Positions 1-6,491 are shown, numbered from the stretch's first letter. The stretch is DNA of 10,216 nt from CAZDYP01 sp964509505 (GCA_964509505.1 CAZDYP010000180.1:1-10216); one strand, 5' to 3'. The notes: a model not told the origin generated them from the sequence alone. Numbers and translations are program-made.

Positions 1-624
1 GCCGTCGTCACTGCGGAAAATTGGCTCATGCAGCGCTGGCTGCCCGAGCTGCCCGTGGTGCGCGTGAAACTTGCGCGCGGTGCGCTGGTAGGCGATGTGG
101 GTTGCGGCGGTGGACGCGCGCTCATCAAGCTCGCGCAAACATTTCCCCAATGCCGTTACGTTGGCTATGACATCTTTGCGCCGACTGTCGAGCGTGCGAC
201 GCGCAACGCGCAAGCGGCAGGCGTCGCAGAGTGTGTGCGCTTCGAGAGGCGTGACATCACACAAGGTGTGCCAGAACCTTTCGACGTGATCTTCACACTC
301 GACGTGATTCACGATGCCACACAACCGCTCGAGCTCCTACGCGCCATTCGCGCTGCGCTCAAGCCTGATGGGATTTACGTGTGCATGGATAGCGATTGTT
401 CGGAGAAACTCGAAGAGAACATCAACCCCTTGAGCGCGTTGCGTTACGGCTTCAGTCTGTTATATTGTCTGACGACCTCGCTCGCGCACGACGGCGCAGG
501 GCTCGGCACGATGGGGCTGACCGAATCAAAGATGCGCGAGCTCTGCGCCGCCGCAGGCTTCAGCCACGTCCGCAAACTCGCTCTCGACGGCGCGATCAAC
601 GCCGTCTATGAGGTCAAACGATAA
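1..624 (+). CDS. SAM-dependent class I methyltransferase, 3' part (5' end outside window)
   Basis: The frame is open from the first base, giving 207 residues. The ATG at position 28 is probably internal, because the sequence before it already reads like the run-up to the methyltransferase core. Motif I (VGDVGCGGG, around residues 30-38) is the SAM-binding glycine loop. VGYDIFAPTVERA supplies the acidic residue after strand 2, and a later VIFTLDVIHD segment is the motif II/post-II region. The C-terminal half, with a YCLTTSLAHDGAGLGTMG stretch and AAGFSHVRKL, resembles Rv2258c-like methyltransferases that carry a winged-helix domain in front of the catalytic domain. I therefore infer that an N-terminal HTH domain lies left of the window. 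The substrate is unknown. It ends 39 bases before hyuB on the same strand. Confidence 0.85.
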   Translation, partial: AVVTAENWLMQRWLPELPVVRVKLARGALVGDVGCGGGRALIKLAQTFPQCRYVGYDIFAPTVERATRNAQAAGVAECVRFERRDITQGVPEPFDVIFTLDVIHDATQPLELLRAIRAALKPDGIYVCMDSDCSEKLEENINPLSALRYGFSLLYCLTTSLAHDGAGLGTMGLTESKMRELCAAAGFSHVRKLALDGAINAVYEVKR

Positions 625-652
625 TCGCAACCCACAAGCTGCGATCTGCAAT

Positions 653-658
653 TAAAAT
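653..658 (+). promoter_or_regulatory. Possible -10 element for a leaderless hyuB transcript
   Basis: TAAAAT lies five bases before the hyuB ATG at 664, and there is no Shine-Dalgarno-like sequence in the intervening bases. A -10 at this distance would place the transcript start at or next to the ATG, giving a leaderless mRNA as proposed for mccB in this window. No good -35 is visible, so this is weak. Confidence 0.25.
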
Positions 659-663
659 CAAAC

Positions 664-2322
664 ATGGATCCTGTCACCCTCGAAATCTTCCGTCACCTCT
701 TCGCTTCCGCCGCCGAAGAGATGGGCGTTACCTTGCGGCGCACGGCATACTCGCCGAACATCAAAGAGCGTCTCGATTTTTCGTGCGCGGTCTTCGATGC
801 GCAGGGGCGCATGTTGGCGCAAGCCGCGCACATTCCCGCACATCTTGGCGCAATGCCTGCTTCTGTTGAAACGGCGCTTGCGCGCTTCACCGTGTGGCGC
901 GACGGCGACATCGTGATTCTCAACGACCCTTATCTTGGCGGCAATCACCTGCCCGACATCACGATGGTCTCGCCTGTGTTTGTTCAAAGTTCAGCGTTCA
1001 AGGTTCAAAATTCAGACGCAACTTCAATAGCCAACGCCATCGCCCCGTCATCTCGTCACCTCGCCACCCCTTCATTTTTCGTCGCCTCCCGCGCCCATCA
1101 CGCCGATGTCGGCGGCATGTCGCCCGGCTCCATGCCGTTATCTGTCGAGCTCGTGCAAGAAGGCATCATCATCCCGCCGATTAAGTTGGTGCGCGAAGGC
1201 GTGATGGACGAGCAGTTGTTGGAGCTCATCTGCCGCAACGTGCGGATGCCCGACGAGCGACGCGGCGACTTGAACGCGCAGCTGGCGGCGCATCGTATCG
1301 GCGCAAAACGCTTACAAGAAATCGTCATGCGCTATGGTCTAGCGCATGTGCAGCGGTGCGGCGACGCGCTCCTCGCGTATGCCGAGCGCATCACACGCGA
1401 CGCGATACGCCAGATGCCCAACGGCATCTATTACTTCGAGGATTATCTTGACGACAGCGGCACGCATCCCGATCCGATCAAAATTGCTGTCACGCTCACG
1501 ATTGACGATGACGCATTGACGTTTGATTTCACAGGCACGGACGCAGAAGTGTTTGGCTCGCTCAATGCCGTGCCGCAAATCGCGTACTCAGCAGTGCGCT
1601 ATGCCGTGCGTGGTTTCATTCAAGAAGACGTGCCCGTGAATGCAGGCACGTTTGCGCCTATCACAATTATTTGTCCTGAAGGCACGATTCTCAATCCGCA
1701 CAATGGGCGCGCCGTGGCGGGCGGCAACGTCGAAACCTCGCAACGCATCACCGATGTCGCGCTCGGCGCATTGGGCAAGGCGATGCCGCAACGCGCGCCC
1801 GCCGCAGGGCAAGGCACGATGAACAACCTCACCATTGGCGGCGATGATCCGCGATACACACCGCCGCGCGCCTTCGCCTATTACGAGACGATGGGCGGCG
1901 GCATGGGCGCCGCGGCGCAGGGTGATGGGTTGAGCGGCGTGCATGTGCACATGAGCAACACGCTCAACACGCCGATTGAAGCGTTAGAGATGGCGATGCC
2001 AATTCGGATGAAGCAATATGCGATTCGACGCGGTTCGGGTGGTGATGGGCAACAGCGGGGCGGCGATGGCCTCATTCGTGAGCTCGAATTTCGTGCGCCC
2101 GCAACGGTGACGATGTTGAGCGAGCGGCGTCGCTTCGCGCCTTATGGCATGCACGGCGGCGCGGCGGGCGCGCGCGGGCGCAATACGTTGACGAAAGCGA
2201 CTGGCGAAGCCATCGCGCTCGGCGGCAAATTCTCCTTGCGTGTTGATACCGGCGACACGCTGACAGTAGAAACGCCGGGCGGCGGCGGATACGGAAAGAA
2301 AACAGTAACCAGTAGCCAGTAG
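664..2322 (+). CDS. hyuB: Hydantoinase B / 5-oxoprolinase B family protein (HyuB-like)
   Basis: This 552-residue protein has the family's N-terminus (MDPVTLEIFRHLFASAAEEMG), the DFSCAVFDAQGRMLAQAAHIPAHLG block (residues 39-62), NDPYLGGNHLPD (87-98), SRAHHADVGG (142-151) and the C-terminal GGGGYG. Family members, with an HyuA partner, hydrolyse or carboxylate cyclic amides such as hydantoins and 5-oxoproline in an ATP-linked reaction. The exact substrate cannot be read from sequence. No hyuA is adjacent: a methyltransferase lies upstream and kynureninase downstream. Two oddities are visible. Residues 107 to about 136 form an insert, absent from typical members, between the PVF strand and FFVASRAHHADVGG, encoded partly by tandem repeats. 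The last six residues and the stop codon are encoded by a second heptamer repeat. The ATG at 664 fits the conserved N-terminus; no ribosome site precedes it. Confidence 0.9.
   Translation: MDPVTLEIFRHLFASAAEEMGVTLRRTAYSPNIKERLDFSCAVFDAQGRMLAQAAHIPAHLGAMPASVETALARFTVWRDGDIVILNDPYLGGNHLPDITMVSPVFVQSSAFKVQNSDATSIANAIAPSSRHLATPSFFVASRAHHADVGGMSPGSMPLSVELVQEGIIIPPIKLVREGVMDEQLLELICRNVRMPDERRGDLNAQLAAHRIGAKRLQEIVMRYGLAHVQRCGDALLAYAERITRDAIRQMPNGIYYFEDYLDDSGTHPDPIKIAVTLTIDDDALTFDFTGTDAEVFGSLNAVPQIAYSAVRYAVRGFIQEDVPVNAGTFAPITIICPEGTILNPHNGRAVAGGNVETSQRITDVALGALGKAMPQRAPAAGQGTMNNLTIGGDDPRYTPPRAFAYYETMGGGMGAAAQGDGLSGVHVHMSNTLNTPIEALEMAMPIRMKQYAIRRGSGGDGQQRGGDGLIRELEFRAPATVTMLSERRRFAPYGMHGGAAGARGRNTLTKATGEAIALGGKFSLRVDTGDTLTVETPGGGGYGKKTVTSSQ
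982..1016 (+). repeat. Five degenerate heptamers (GTTCAAA type) inside hyuB
   Basis: Five consecutive 7-base units follow the pattern (G/A)TTCA(A/G)N: GTTCAAA, GTTCAGC, GTTCAAG, GTTCAAA, ATTCAGA. They encode residues 107 to about 118 of HyuB in a region where the family normally has a short loop. The frame stays open through the tract and after it. Confidence 0.85.
1046..1069 (+). repeat. Three degenerate octamers (CGTCATCT type) inside hyuB
   Basis: The units CGTCATCT, CGTCACCT and CGCCACCC follow one another directly in the second half of the HyuB insert. Eight-base units repeated three times keep the frame. The match is degenerate, so this could be partly composition. Confidence 0.5.
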
Positions 2323-2329
2323 CCAGACT
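2302..2329 (+). repeat. Heptamer array CCAGTAG supplying the hyuB stop codon
   Basis: Units ACAGTAA, CCAGTAG, CCAGTAG and CCAGACT run in series. The TAG at 2320-2322 that ends hyuB is part of the second CCAGTAG, and the last protein residues (TVTSSQ) are repeat-encoded. An ACAGTAAC octamer also occurs just before the kynU stop (3673-3680). Confidence 0.8.
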
Positions 2330-2332
2330 ATG

Positions 2333-2374
2333 GTTCTAGTTCCGTATCCCAGTTGGGACAGGGTGAACTGGAAC
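2333..2374 (+). other. Stem-loop between hyuB and kynU
   Basis: Outer arms 2333-2342 and 2365-2374 pair at nine of ten positions. A nested TCCCA/TGGGA stem (2347-2351 with 2354-2358) shares almost the same centre. No T-run follows, so a terminator is not supported; an mRNA-processing or attenuating structure is possible. Confidence 0.45.
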
Positions 2375-2391
2375 GCGAAATTGGCACACAT

Positions 2392-2395
2392 GGAG
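2392..2395 (+). promoter_or_regulatory. Shine-Dalgarno for kynU (fixes the start at 2401)
   Basis: GGAG lies five bases before the ATG at 2401. The upstream in-frame ATG at 2353 has no such site and sits inside the intergenic stem-loop, so 2401 is preferred. Confidence 0.8.
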
Positions 2396-2400
2396 TAACT

Positions 2401-3684
2401 ATGTCTTACACCTTTCAACTCGGCGCGGACTTCGCGCGCCAACTTGACGCGCATGATGAACTTACACCATTTCGCGATGAGTTTGTGATTGACGACCCTG
2501 ACTTGATTTATCTCGACGGCAATTCGCTGGGGCGGATGCCGAAAGCGACGGTGACGCGCATGCGCGAGCTCGTAGAGGACGAATGGGGCAAGGGCTTGAT
2601 TCGCGGTTGGAATCGCGGCTGGTGGACGACGCCCAATCGCATCGGCGAAAAAATCGCGCGACTGATTGGCGCGAAGCCGCATGAGGTCATCGTCTCCGAT
2701 TCCACCTCGGTCAATCTGTTCAAGCTCGTCGTGGCTGCGTTGCGAATGTACGACGCTAGTCGGGGACGCACGCGTATCGTCAGCGATGTCTTCAACTTTC
2801 CATCAGACTTGTACATCTTGCAAGGCGCGATAGATTTGCTTGGCAATCGTCATGAGCTCGTGTTGATGCCATCGGCAGACACGGTGACGATAGATGCGAA
2901 CACCATCCGCACGCACATCAACGAGCAAACGGCGTTGGTCGAGCTGTCGCACGTCACGTTCAAGAGTGGCTTCCTCTACGACATGCAAGCCGTGACGCAA
3001 CACGCGCACGACGTTGGCGCATTGGTGTTGTGGGACTTGTGCCATTCGGTCGGTGCGGTGCCCATGGCGCTGAACGATTGCGGCGCAGACATGGCAATTG
3101 GTTGCACGTACAAATATCTGAACGGCGGTCCTGGCGCGCCTGCGTTTCTCTACGTGCGCGAAGATTGGCAGGCGAAATTGAATCAACCGATTTGGGGTTG
3201 GATTGGGCAGCGCAATCCGTTTGCGTTTGATTGGCAATATCAACCCGCCGAGGGCATTCAACATTTCCTCACAGGCACGCCCAACATCTTCTCGCTCTCC
3301 GCCATCGAGCCAGCGGTTGACATGCTGCTGCGCGCAGGCAACGAGCGCATTCGCGCGAAGTCCATTCAACTAACCGAGTATATGATCTTCTTGGTTGACC
3401 AGTATCTCGCGCCGCATGGTTTCACGCTTGGCTCGCCGCGCGCTGCGACGCTGCGTGGCTCGCACGTTTCGATTCGTCATCCCGAAGCGTATCGCATCAA
3501 CCGCGCGATGAGCGAGCGGATGAACGTCATCCCCGACTTTCGCGCGCCCGATAACATTCGTCTTGGGCTCGCGCCGCTCTACACGACGTTCAGCGAAGCG
3601 CATGAGGCAGTGCAACGCCTCGTGCGTATCATGGACGAGAAAATGTACGAGGCATTTTCGGCGGAGCGGGAGACAGTAACGTAG
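2401..3684 (+). CDS. kynU: Kynureninase
   Basis: Kynureninase is a PLP-dependent hydrolase that cleaves L-kynurenine to anthranilate and L-alanine in tryptophan breakdown. From ATG 2401 the protein is 427 residues, close to known bacterial enzymes. Family blocks are clear: IYLDGNSLGRMPK near the N-terminus, WGKGLIRGWN, SDSTSVNLFKL, and SHVTFKSGFLYDM. LWDLCHSVGA holds the PLP-ring aspartate (D212) and a histidine (H215). GCTYKYLNGGPG carries the Schiff-base lysine (K238). LTGTPNIFSLSA and a C-terminal DFRAPDNIRLGLAPLYT also match. All catalytic features look intact. The gene lies 78 bases after hyuB on the same strand and could be cotranscribed. A LuxR-type HTH remnant begins immediately after its stop, in the same frame. 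Confidence 0.95.
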   Translation: MSYTFQLGADFARQLDAHDELTPFRDEFVIDDPDLIYLDGNSLGRMPKATVTRMRELVEDEWGKGLIRGWNRGWWTTPNRIGEKIARLIGAKPHEVIVSDSTSVNLFKLVVAALRMYDASRGRTRIVSDVFNFPSDLYILQGAIDLLGNRHELVLMPSADTVTIDANTIRTHINEQTALVELSHVTFKSGFLYDMQAVTQHAHDVGALVLWDLCHSVGAVPMALNDCGADMAIGCTYKYLNGGPGAPAFLYVREDWQAKLNQPIWGWIGQRNPFAFDWQYQPAEGIQHFLTGTPNIFSLSAIEPAVDMLLRAGNERIRAKSIQLTEYMIFLVDQYLAPHGFTLGSPRAATLRGSHVSIRHPEAYRINRAMSERMNVIPDFRAPDNIRLGLAPLYTTFSEAHEAVQRLVRIMDEKMYEAFSAERETVT

Positions 3685-3828
3685 GTGAGTCAATCGAACC
3701 TTGCAAAGACTGTGTACAACCACGTCAAAAACATCTTCCGCAAGCTGAGTGTGACGAGTCACACAGAGGCTGCGTGTTGGGCAATACGAAATGGATTCGC
3801 CGATGATGGCGATATGCCAACCGAATGA
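3685..3828 (+). pseudogene. LuxR/NarL-type HTH domain remnant
   Basis: Directly after the kynU stop, an open stretch of 47 codons reads KTVYNHVKNIFRKLSVTS and then HTEAACWAIRNGF. This is the second half of a LuxR-type helix-turn-helix: the recognition helix pattern K-T-V-x-x-H-V-x-x-I-x-x-K-L, then V-x-S-x-T-E-A-x-x-W-A-x-R-x-G. The first half of the domain (usual L-T-x-R-E start, scaffold helix) and any receiver or sensor domain are missing, and no Shine-Dalgarno is visible before the GTG at 3685. I read it as the 3' scrap of a response regulator left after a deletion. It may have no function. Confidence 0.75.
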
Positions 3829-3852
3829 GTGGACAAGTGAATAGGGGTATGA

Positions 3853-3890
3853 AAACAGCCCGTCTGGTAGTAGGCGGGCTGTTTGGCTTT
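3853..3890 (+). terminator. Hairpin terminator after kynU and the luxR remnant
   Basis: A perfect 10-base stem (3853-3862 with 3875-3884, AAACAGCCCG/CGGGCTGTTT) encloses a 12-base loop and is followed by a modest T-rich tail (GGCTTTC). It is well placed to end the hyuB-kynU transcript. Confidence 0.65.
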
Positions 3891-4041
3891 CAAGTGGAAC
3901 GGGACGAAAAATAGCTAATTTTAGGGATGGACATAGAAACTGCAATAGTTTAGCATATAGACGTTCCTCGCCATGTAAATGCTTCTATAAATCAGGGAAC
4001 AGTATGAGAAGGGCAAAGTTGTTGCAGGACTCAACATAACC

Positions 4042-4278
4042 ATGAACGGGCTGTATGCATTGTTGCCTCCACTGCCAGATACCCAAGGTCAAGTAATCCA
4101 GCGTCCCTCAGACTGGGTTAACTACCCACCAGAAAAACCCCATTATGCAATTATGTATAACAAGGTCACCCTCAAGGGACAATGTGCAGGAGGAAGTCAA
4201 GATCATTTTCAAGCGACTTCACTGGAGCTGTTCTTGCGAAAAATAATTGACGCAGCTGAAGATTGCGTGATTCGCTAA
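4042..4278 (+). CDS. Hypothetical 78-residue protein
   Basis: The ORF starts MNGLYALLPPLPDTQG and ends DAAEDCVIR. I do not recognise it. It has no signal peptide, membrane helix or known motif that I can see. There is no clear Shine-Dalgarno before the ATG, the frame is open only about 50 bases upstream of it, and the base composition is AT-richer than the real genes nearby. It may be a chance ORF or the fragment of a lost gene brought in with the island. Confidence 0.3.
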   Translation: MNGLYALLPPLPDTQGQVIQRPSDWVNYPPEKPHYAIMYNKVTLKGQCAGGSQDHFQATSLELFLRKIIDAAEDCVIR

Positions 4279-4364
4279 CTCGTTTGATTGATACATACGA
4301 AAGGAGCAAGGCTGATTTCGCCGTATTTCTCTTGCTTGGTACAAAAATGTAGATTTAACTCAGT

Positions 4365-4598
4365 TAGGCATTACGCAGTTGAACCGCGAAGAGGCGACCC
4401 GCTCATTAACTTTAAGAAATTAATTCAGGTACGGCGGCGACAACGGACAACCCAACAGACTAACGGACGGCAGCCGTGGCTGTCAGTTTGTCCGTTTGGG
4501 TGTCCGTTGTCACCGCGCGCTATACCTGTATTATTTTTTGAACGTTCATCAGCGGGTCGCCTCTTCGCAGTGAAATAGTCCCAACTGCGTAACTCCTA
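4365..4598. mobile_element. Foldback (MITE-like) element
   Basis: A long imperfect inverted repeat is centred near 4476. Paired blocks from outside in are 4365-4380 with 4583-4598 (14 of 16, including a perfect TTACGCAGTT/AACTGCGTAA), 4386-4403 with 4551-4568 (18 perfect), 4421-4431 with 4523-4533 (10 of 11) and 4439-4449 with 4501-4511 (11 perfect). An innermost CAGCC/GGCTG lies at 4471-4482. Spacers differ in length between arms. There is no transposase; the ORF running through it is only a reading of the two arms. I see no clean target-site duplication. Size and terminal repeats suggest a non-autonomous element; an old structured RNA or recombination hotspot is the alternative. Confidence 0.75.
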
Positions 4599-4626
4599 TC
4601 AGCCACAAACTTCTTATATTGATAGA

Positions 4627-4660
4627 CCCTCATTTTCTATGTGGAAAATGAGGGCTTTCT
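4627..4660 (+). terminator. Terminator-like hairpin upstream of mccB
   Basis: A perfect 11-base stem (4627-4637 with 4644-4654, CCCTCATTTTC/GAAAATGAGGG) with a six-base loop is followed by CTTTCTGTTT. It would insulate mccB from transcription arriving from the island. Confidence 0.65.
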
Positions 4661-4681
4661 GTTTATAGGCACTCACATCAT

Positions 4682-4712
4682 TTGATGGGATATTTCCTCC
4701 ATGTTGTATAAT
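4682..4712 (+). promoter_or_regulatory. Promoter of mccB, probably leaderless
   Basis: A consensus -10 TATAAT (4707-4712) has a TTGATG -35 candidate (4682-4687) 19 bases upstream. Only seven bases separate TATAAT from the mccB ATG, so transcription should begin at or within a base or two of that ATG. There is no Shine-Dalgarno in the gap. Confidence 0.65.
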
Positions 4713-4719
4713 CCCCCAC

Positions 4720-6339
4720 ATGGACATCCTCGAATCAGCCATCCATTCATCTGACCCACAATTCAAAATTAACGACGCGCACAATCGCGCCCTCGCCGCC
4801 GAGCTGCGTGAACGACTCGCGCTCGTCCGCAAGGGCGGCGATGAGCTCGCGCACAAGCGCCACACTGAGCAAGGCAAGCTATTCGTGCGCGAACGCATTG
4901 ACCGCTTGCTCGATGAGGGCGCGCCGTTTCTCGAACTGTCGCCGCTTGCCGCTTACGGGATGTATGATGACGAAGCGCCGTCGGCGGGCATCGTCACAGG
5001 CATCGGGCGCGTCGCGGGGCGCGAGGTGTTGATCGTCGCCAACGATGCGACGGTGAAGGGCGGCACATACTACCCGATGACCGTGAAGAAGCATCTGCGG
5101 GCGCAAGCGGTGGCGAGCGACAATCAGCTGCCATGTATCTATCTGGTGGATTCAGGCGGCGCGTTTCTGCCGATGCAAGACGAAGTGTTCCCAGACCACG
5201 ACGACTTCGGGCGCATCTTCTACAATCAAGCCCGGCTCAGCGCAATGGGCATTCCGCAAATCGCGGTGGTGATGGGCAGCTGCACGGCAGGCGGCGCATA
5301 CGTGCCTGCGATGAGTGATGAAGCAATCATCGTCAAAGGCACAGGCAGCATCTTCATCGGTGGGCCCCCGCTCGTCAAAGCGGCGACGGGCGTTGAGGTC
5401 AGCGCGGAAGAGCTCGGCGGCGCAGACGTGCATACGCGCCTCAGCGGCGTCGCCGACCATTTCGCGGTGGACGATGAACACGCGTTGGAGTTGTGTCGTA
5501 ATATCGTTGAGACGCTCGGAGCTAACCAATCCCCAATCCCCAATCCCCAACTCCAAACTGTGCCTGAAGAGCCGCGCTACAACCCACAAGAATTGTACGG
5601 CGTCATCCCGCAAAATCCGAAGGCGGTGTATGACGTACGTGAGGTCATCGCGCGCTTGGTGGATGGCTCGCGCTTCCGCGAGTTCAAAGCGCGCTATGGC
5701 ACGACGTTGGTGTGTGGCTTCGCGCGCATTCACGGATATCTCATCGGTATCGTAGCGAATAATGGCGTGCTGTTCAGTGAGTCGTCGTTGAAAGGGGCGC
5801 ACTTTGTCGAGCTCTGCACGGCGCGGCACATTCCGCTGTTGTTCTTGCAAAACATCACGGGCTTTATGGTCGGCAAGGAATACGAGCAAGGCGGCATTGC
5901 TAAAGATGGGGCGAAGATGGTGCATGCGGTGGCGAATGCGATGGTGCCAAAGTTTACGGTTATCATTGGCGGATCATTTGGCGCAGGGAACTATGGCATG
6001 TGTGGGCGCGCGTATCAGCCGCGCTTTTTATGGATGTGGCCCAATGCGCGCATCAGTGTGATGGGTGGCGAGCAAGCGGCGAATGTGTTGTTGACGGTGA
6101 AACAAGACCAGAACGCGCGGCGCGGCTTGCCGTTGCTGACGCCTGAAGAACAAGAAGAATTCAAACGCCCGACGCTTGAGAAGTACGAGCGCGAAGGCAA
6201 CCCATACTATTCGACCGCGCGTTTGTGGGACGATGGCATCCTCGATCCGCCAGAGACGCGGCGCGTGTTGGCGCTGGCGTTGGCGGCGTGCTTACATGCG
6301 CCAATGGAGGAAACGAGGTATGGGGTGTTTCGGATGTGA
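4720..6339 (+). CDS. mccB: Acyl-CoA carboxylase carboxyltransferase subunit (methylcrotonyl-CoA carboxylase beta)
   Basis: This 539-residue protein transfers carboxyl from carboxybiotin to an acyl-CoA. The best family fit is 3-methylcrotonyl-CoA carboxylase in leucine breakdown. Diagnostic blocks are VDSGGAFLP (143-151), HDDFGRIFYNQARLSAMGIP (160-179) and GSCTAGGAYVPAMSDE (186-201). GGPPLVKAATGVEVSAEELG follows; then, in the C-terminal half, GGSFGAGNYGMCGRAYQPRF and SVMGGEQAANVL, with a C-terminal ETRYGVFRM. Length matches MccB/LiuB proteins (about 535). A propionyl- or geranyl-CoA carboxylase subunit is the alternative. The biotin-carboxylase partner is not in the window. The linker between the two crotonase-fold halves (residues 269-279) is encoded by a heptamer repeat. 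The start at 4720 follows a TATAAT by seven bases. Confidence 0.88.
   Translation: MDILESAIHSSDPQFKINDAHNRALAAELRERLALVRKGGDELAHKRHTEQGKLFVRERIDRLLDEGAPFLELSPLAAYGMYDDEAPSAGIVTGIGRVAGREVLIVANDATVKGGTYYPMTVKKHLRAQAVASDNQLPCIYLVDSGGAFLPMQDEVFPDHDDFGRIFYNQARLSAMGIPQIAVVMGSCTAGGAYVPAMSDEAIIVKGTGSIFIGGPPLVKAATGVEVSAEELGGADVHTRLSGVADHFAVDDEHALELCRNIVETLGANQSPIPNPQLQTVPEEPRYNPQELYGVIPQNPKAVYDVREVIARLVDGSRFREFKARYGTTLVCGFARIHGYLIGIVANNGVLFSESSLKGAHFVELCTARHIPLLFLQNITGFMVGKEYEQGGIAKDGAKMVHAVANAMVPKFTVIIGGSFGAGNYGMCGRAYQPRFLWMWPNARISVMGGEQAANVLLTVKQDQNARRGLPLLTPEEQEEFKRPTLEKYEREGNPYYSTARLWDDGILDPPETRRVLALALAACLHAPMEETRYGVFRM
5526..5553 (+). repeat. Heptamer array CCAATCC inside mccB
   Basis: Three exact CCAATCC units and a variant CCAACTC run in series and encode a proline/asparagine-rich stretch (residues 270-278) in the linker between the N- and C-terminal halves of the carboxyltransferase. 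The unit is a permutation of CCCCAAT, one form of the STRR1 repeat described in filamentous cyanobacteria. Confidence 0.85.
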
Positions 6340-6341
6340 TC

Positions 6342-6491
6342 ATGAAAGTTCATCTCGACACTGACCGCGGCGGCGACCCCGACGACTAGCTAGGCGCCGA
6401 TATTCCCGTCGTCGCAGGCGCAGAGGGCGATGTCATGGGCTTGCGTTACGCTGGAGACTTACCTAATGAGGCGGATATTTCGTATGGAGAC
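6342..6491 (+). pseudogene. Nucleoside hydrolase remnant
   Basis: Two bases after the mccB stop, an ATG opens MKVHLDTDRGGDPDD and then a TAG (6387-6389). The same frame continues ADIPVVAGAEGD, then VMGLRYAGDLPNEADISYGD. The first piece is the N-terminal calcium/ribose-binding DTDxGxDxDD motif of inosine-uridine-preferring nucleoside hydrolases. The second fits the IPVAAGA region usually found tens of residues later. About 45 residues between them appear deleted, with the stop in the junction, which holds a CTAGCTAG palindrome (6386-6393). Everything after the second piece is missing and the frame runs straight into rmlC at 6492. It cannot make a working hydrolase. Confidence 0.7.

Larger units (their letters stand above)
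3829..4719. other. AT-richer island without a convincing gene
   Basis: From about 3890 to 4719 base composition shifts visibly toward A+T against both flanks. It contains the terminator after kynU, a weak ORF (4042-4278), a foldback element (4365-4598), a second terminator-like hairpin (4627-4660) and the mccB promoter. In 3885-4041 and 4279-4364 I see no gene, RNA or repeat. No transposase or integrase fragment is recognisable. Confidence 0.6.

Noticed and set aside
2353..2400. Upstream start for kynureninase
   Set aside because: No ribosome site; the region forms an intergenic stem-loop and the added residues are not kynureninase-like. ATG 2401 has GGAG at good spacing.
1984..2682. 232-codon minus-strand ORF across the hyuB-kynU junction
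   Set aside because: Spans two well-supported genes on the other strand and has no recognisable domain.
4288..4578. 96-codon plus-strand ORF
   Set aside because: It reads straight through both arms of the foldback element, shows no family resemblance and lacks a ribosome site.
5152..5925. 257-codon minus-strand ORF within mccB
   Set aside because: Shadow of a high-GC coding frame; composition is arginine/histidine-rich with no family signal, opposite an intact MccB.
6435..6491. N-terminal extension of the rmlC protein from ATG 6435
   Set aside because: These codons match nucleoside hydrolase sequence; the RmlC fold begins after 6492.
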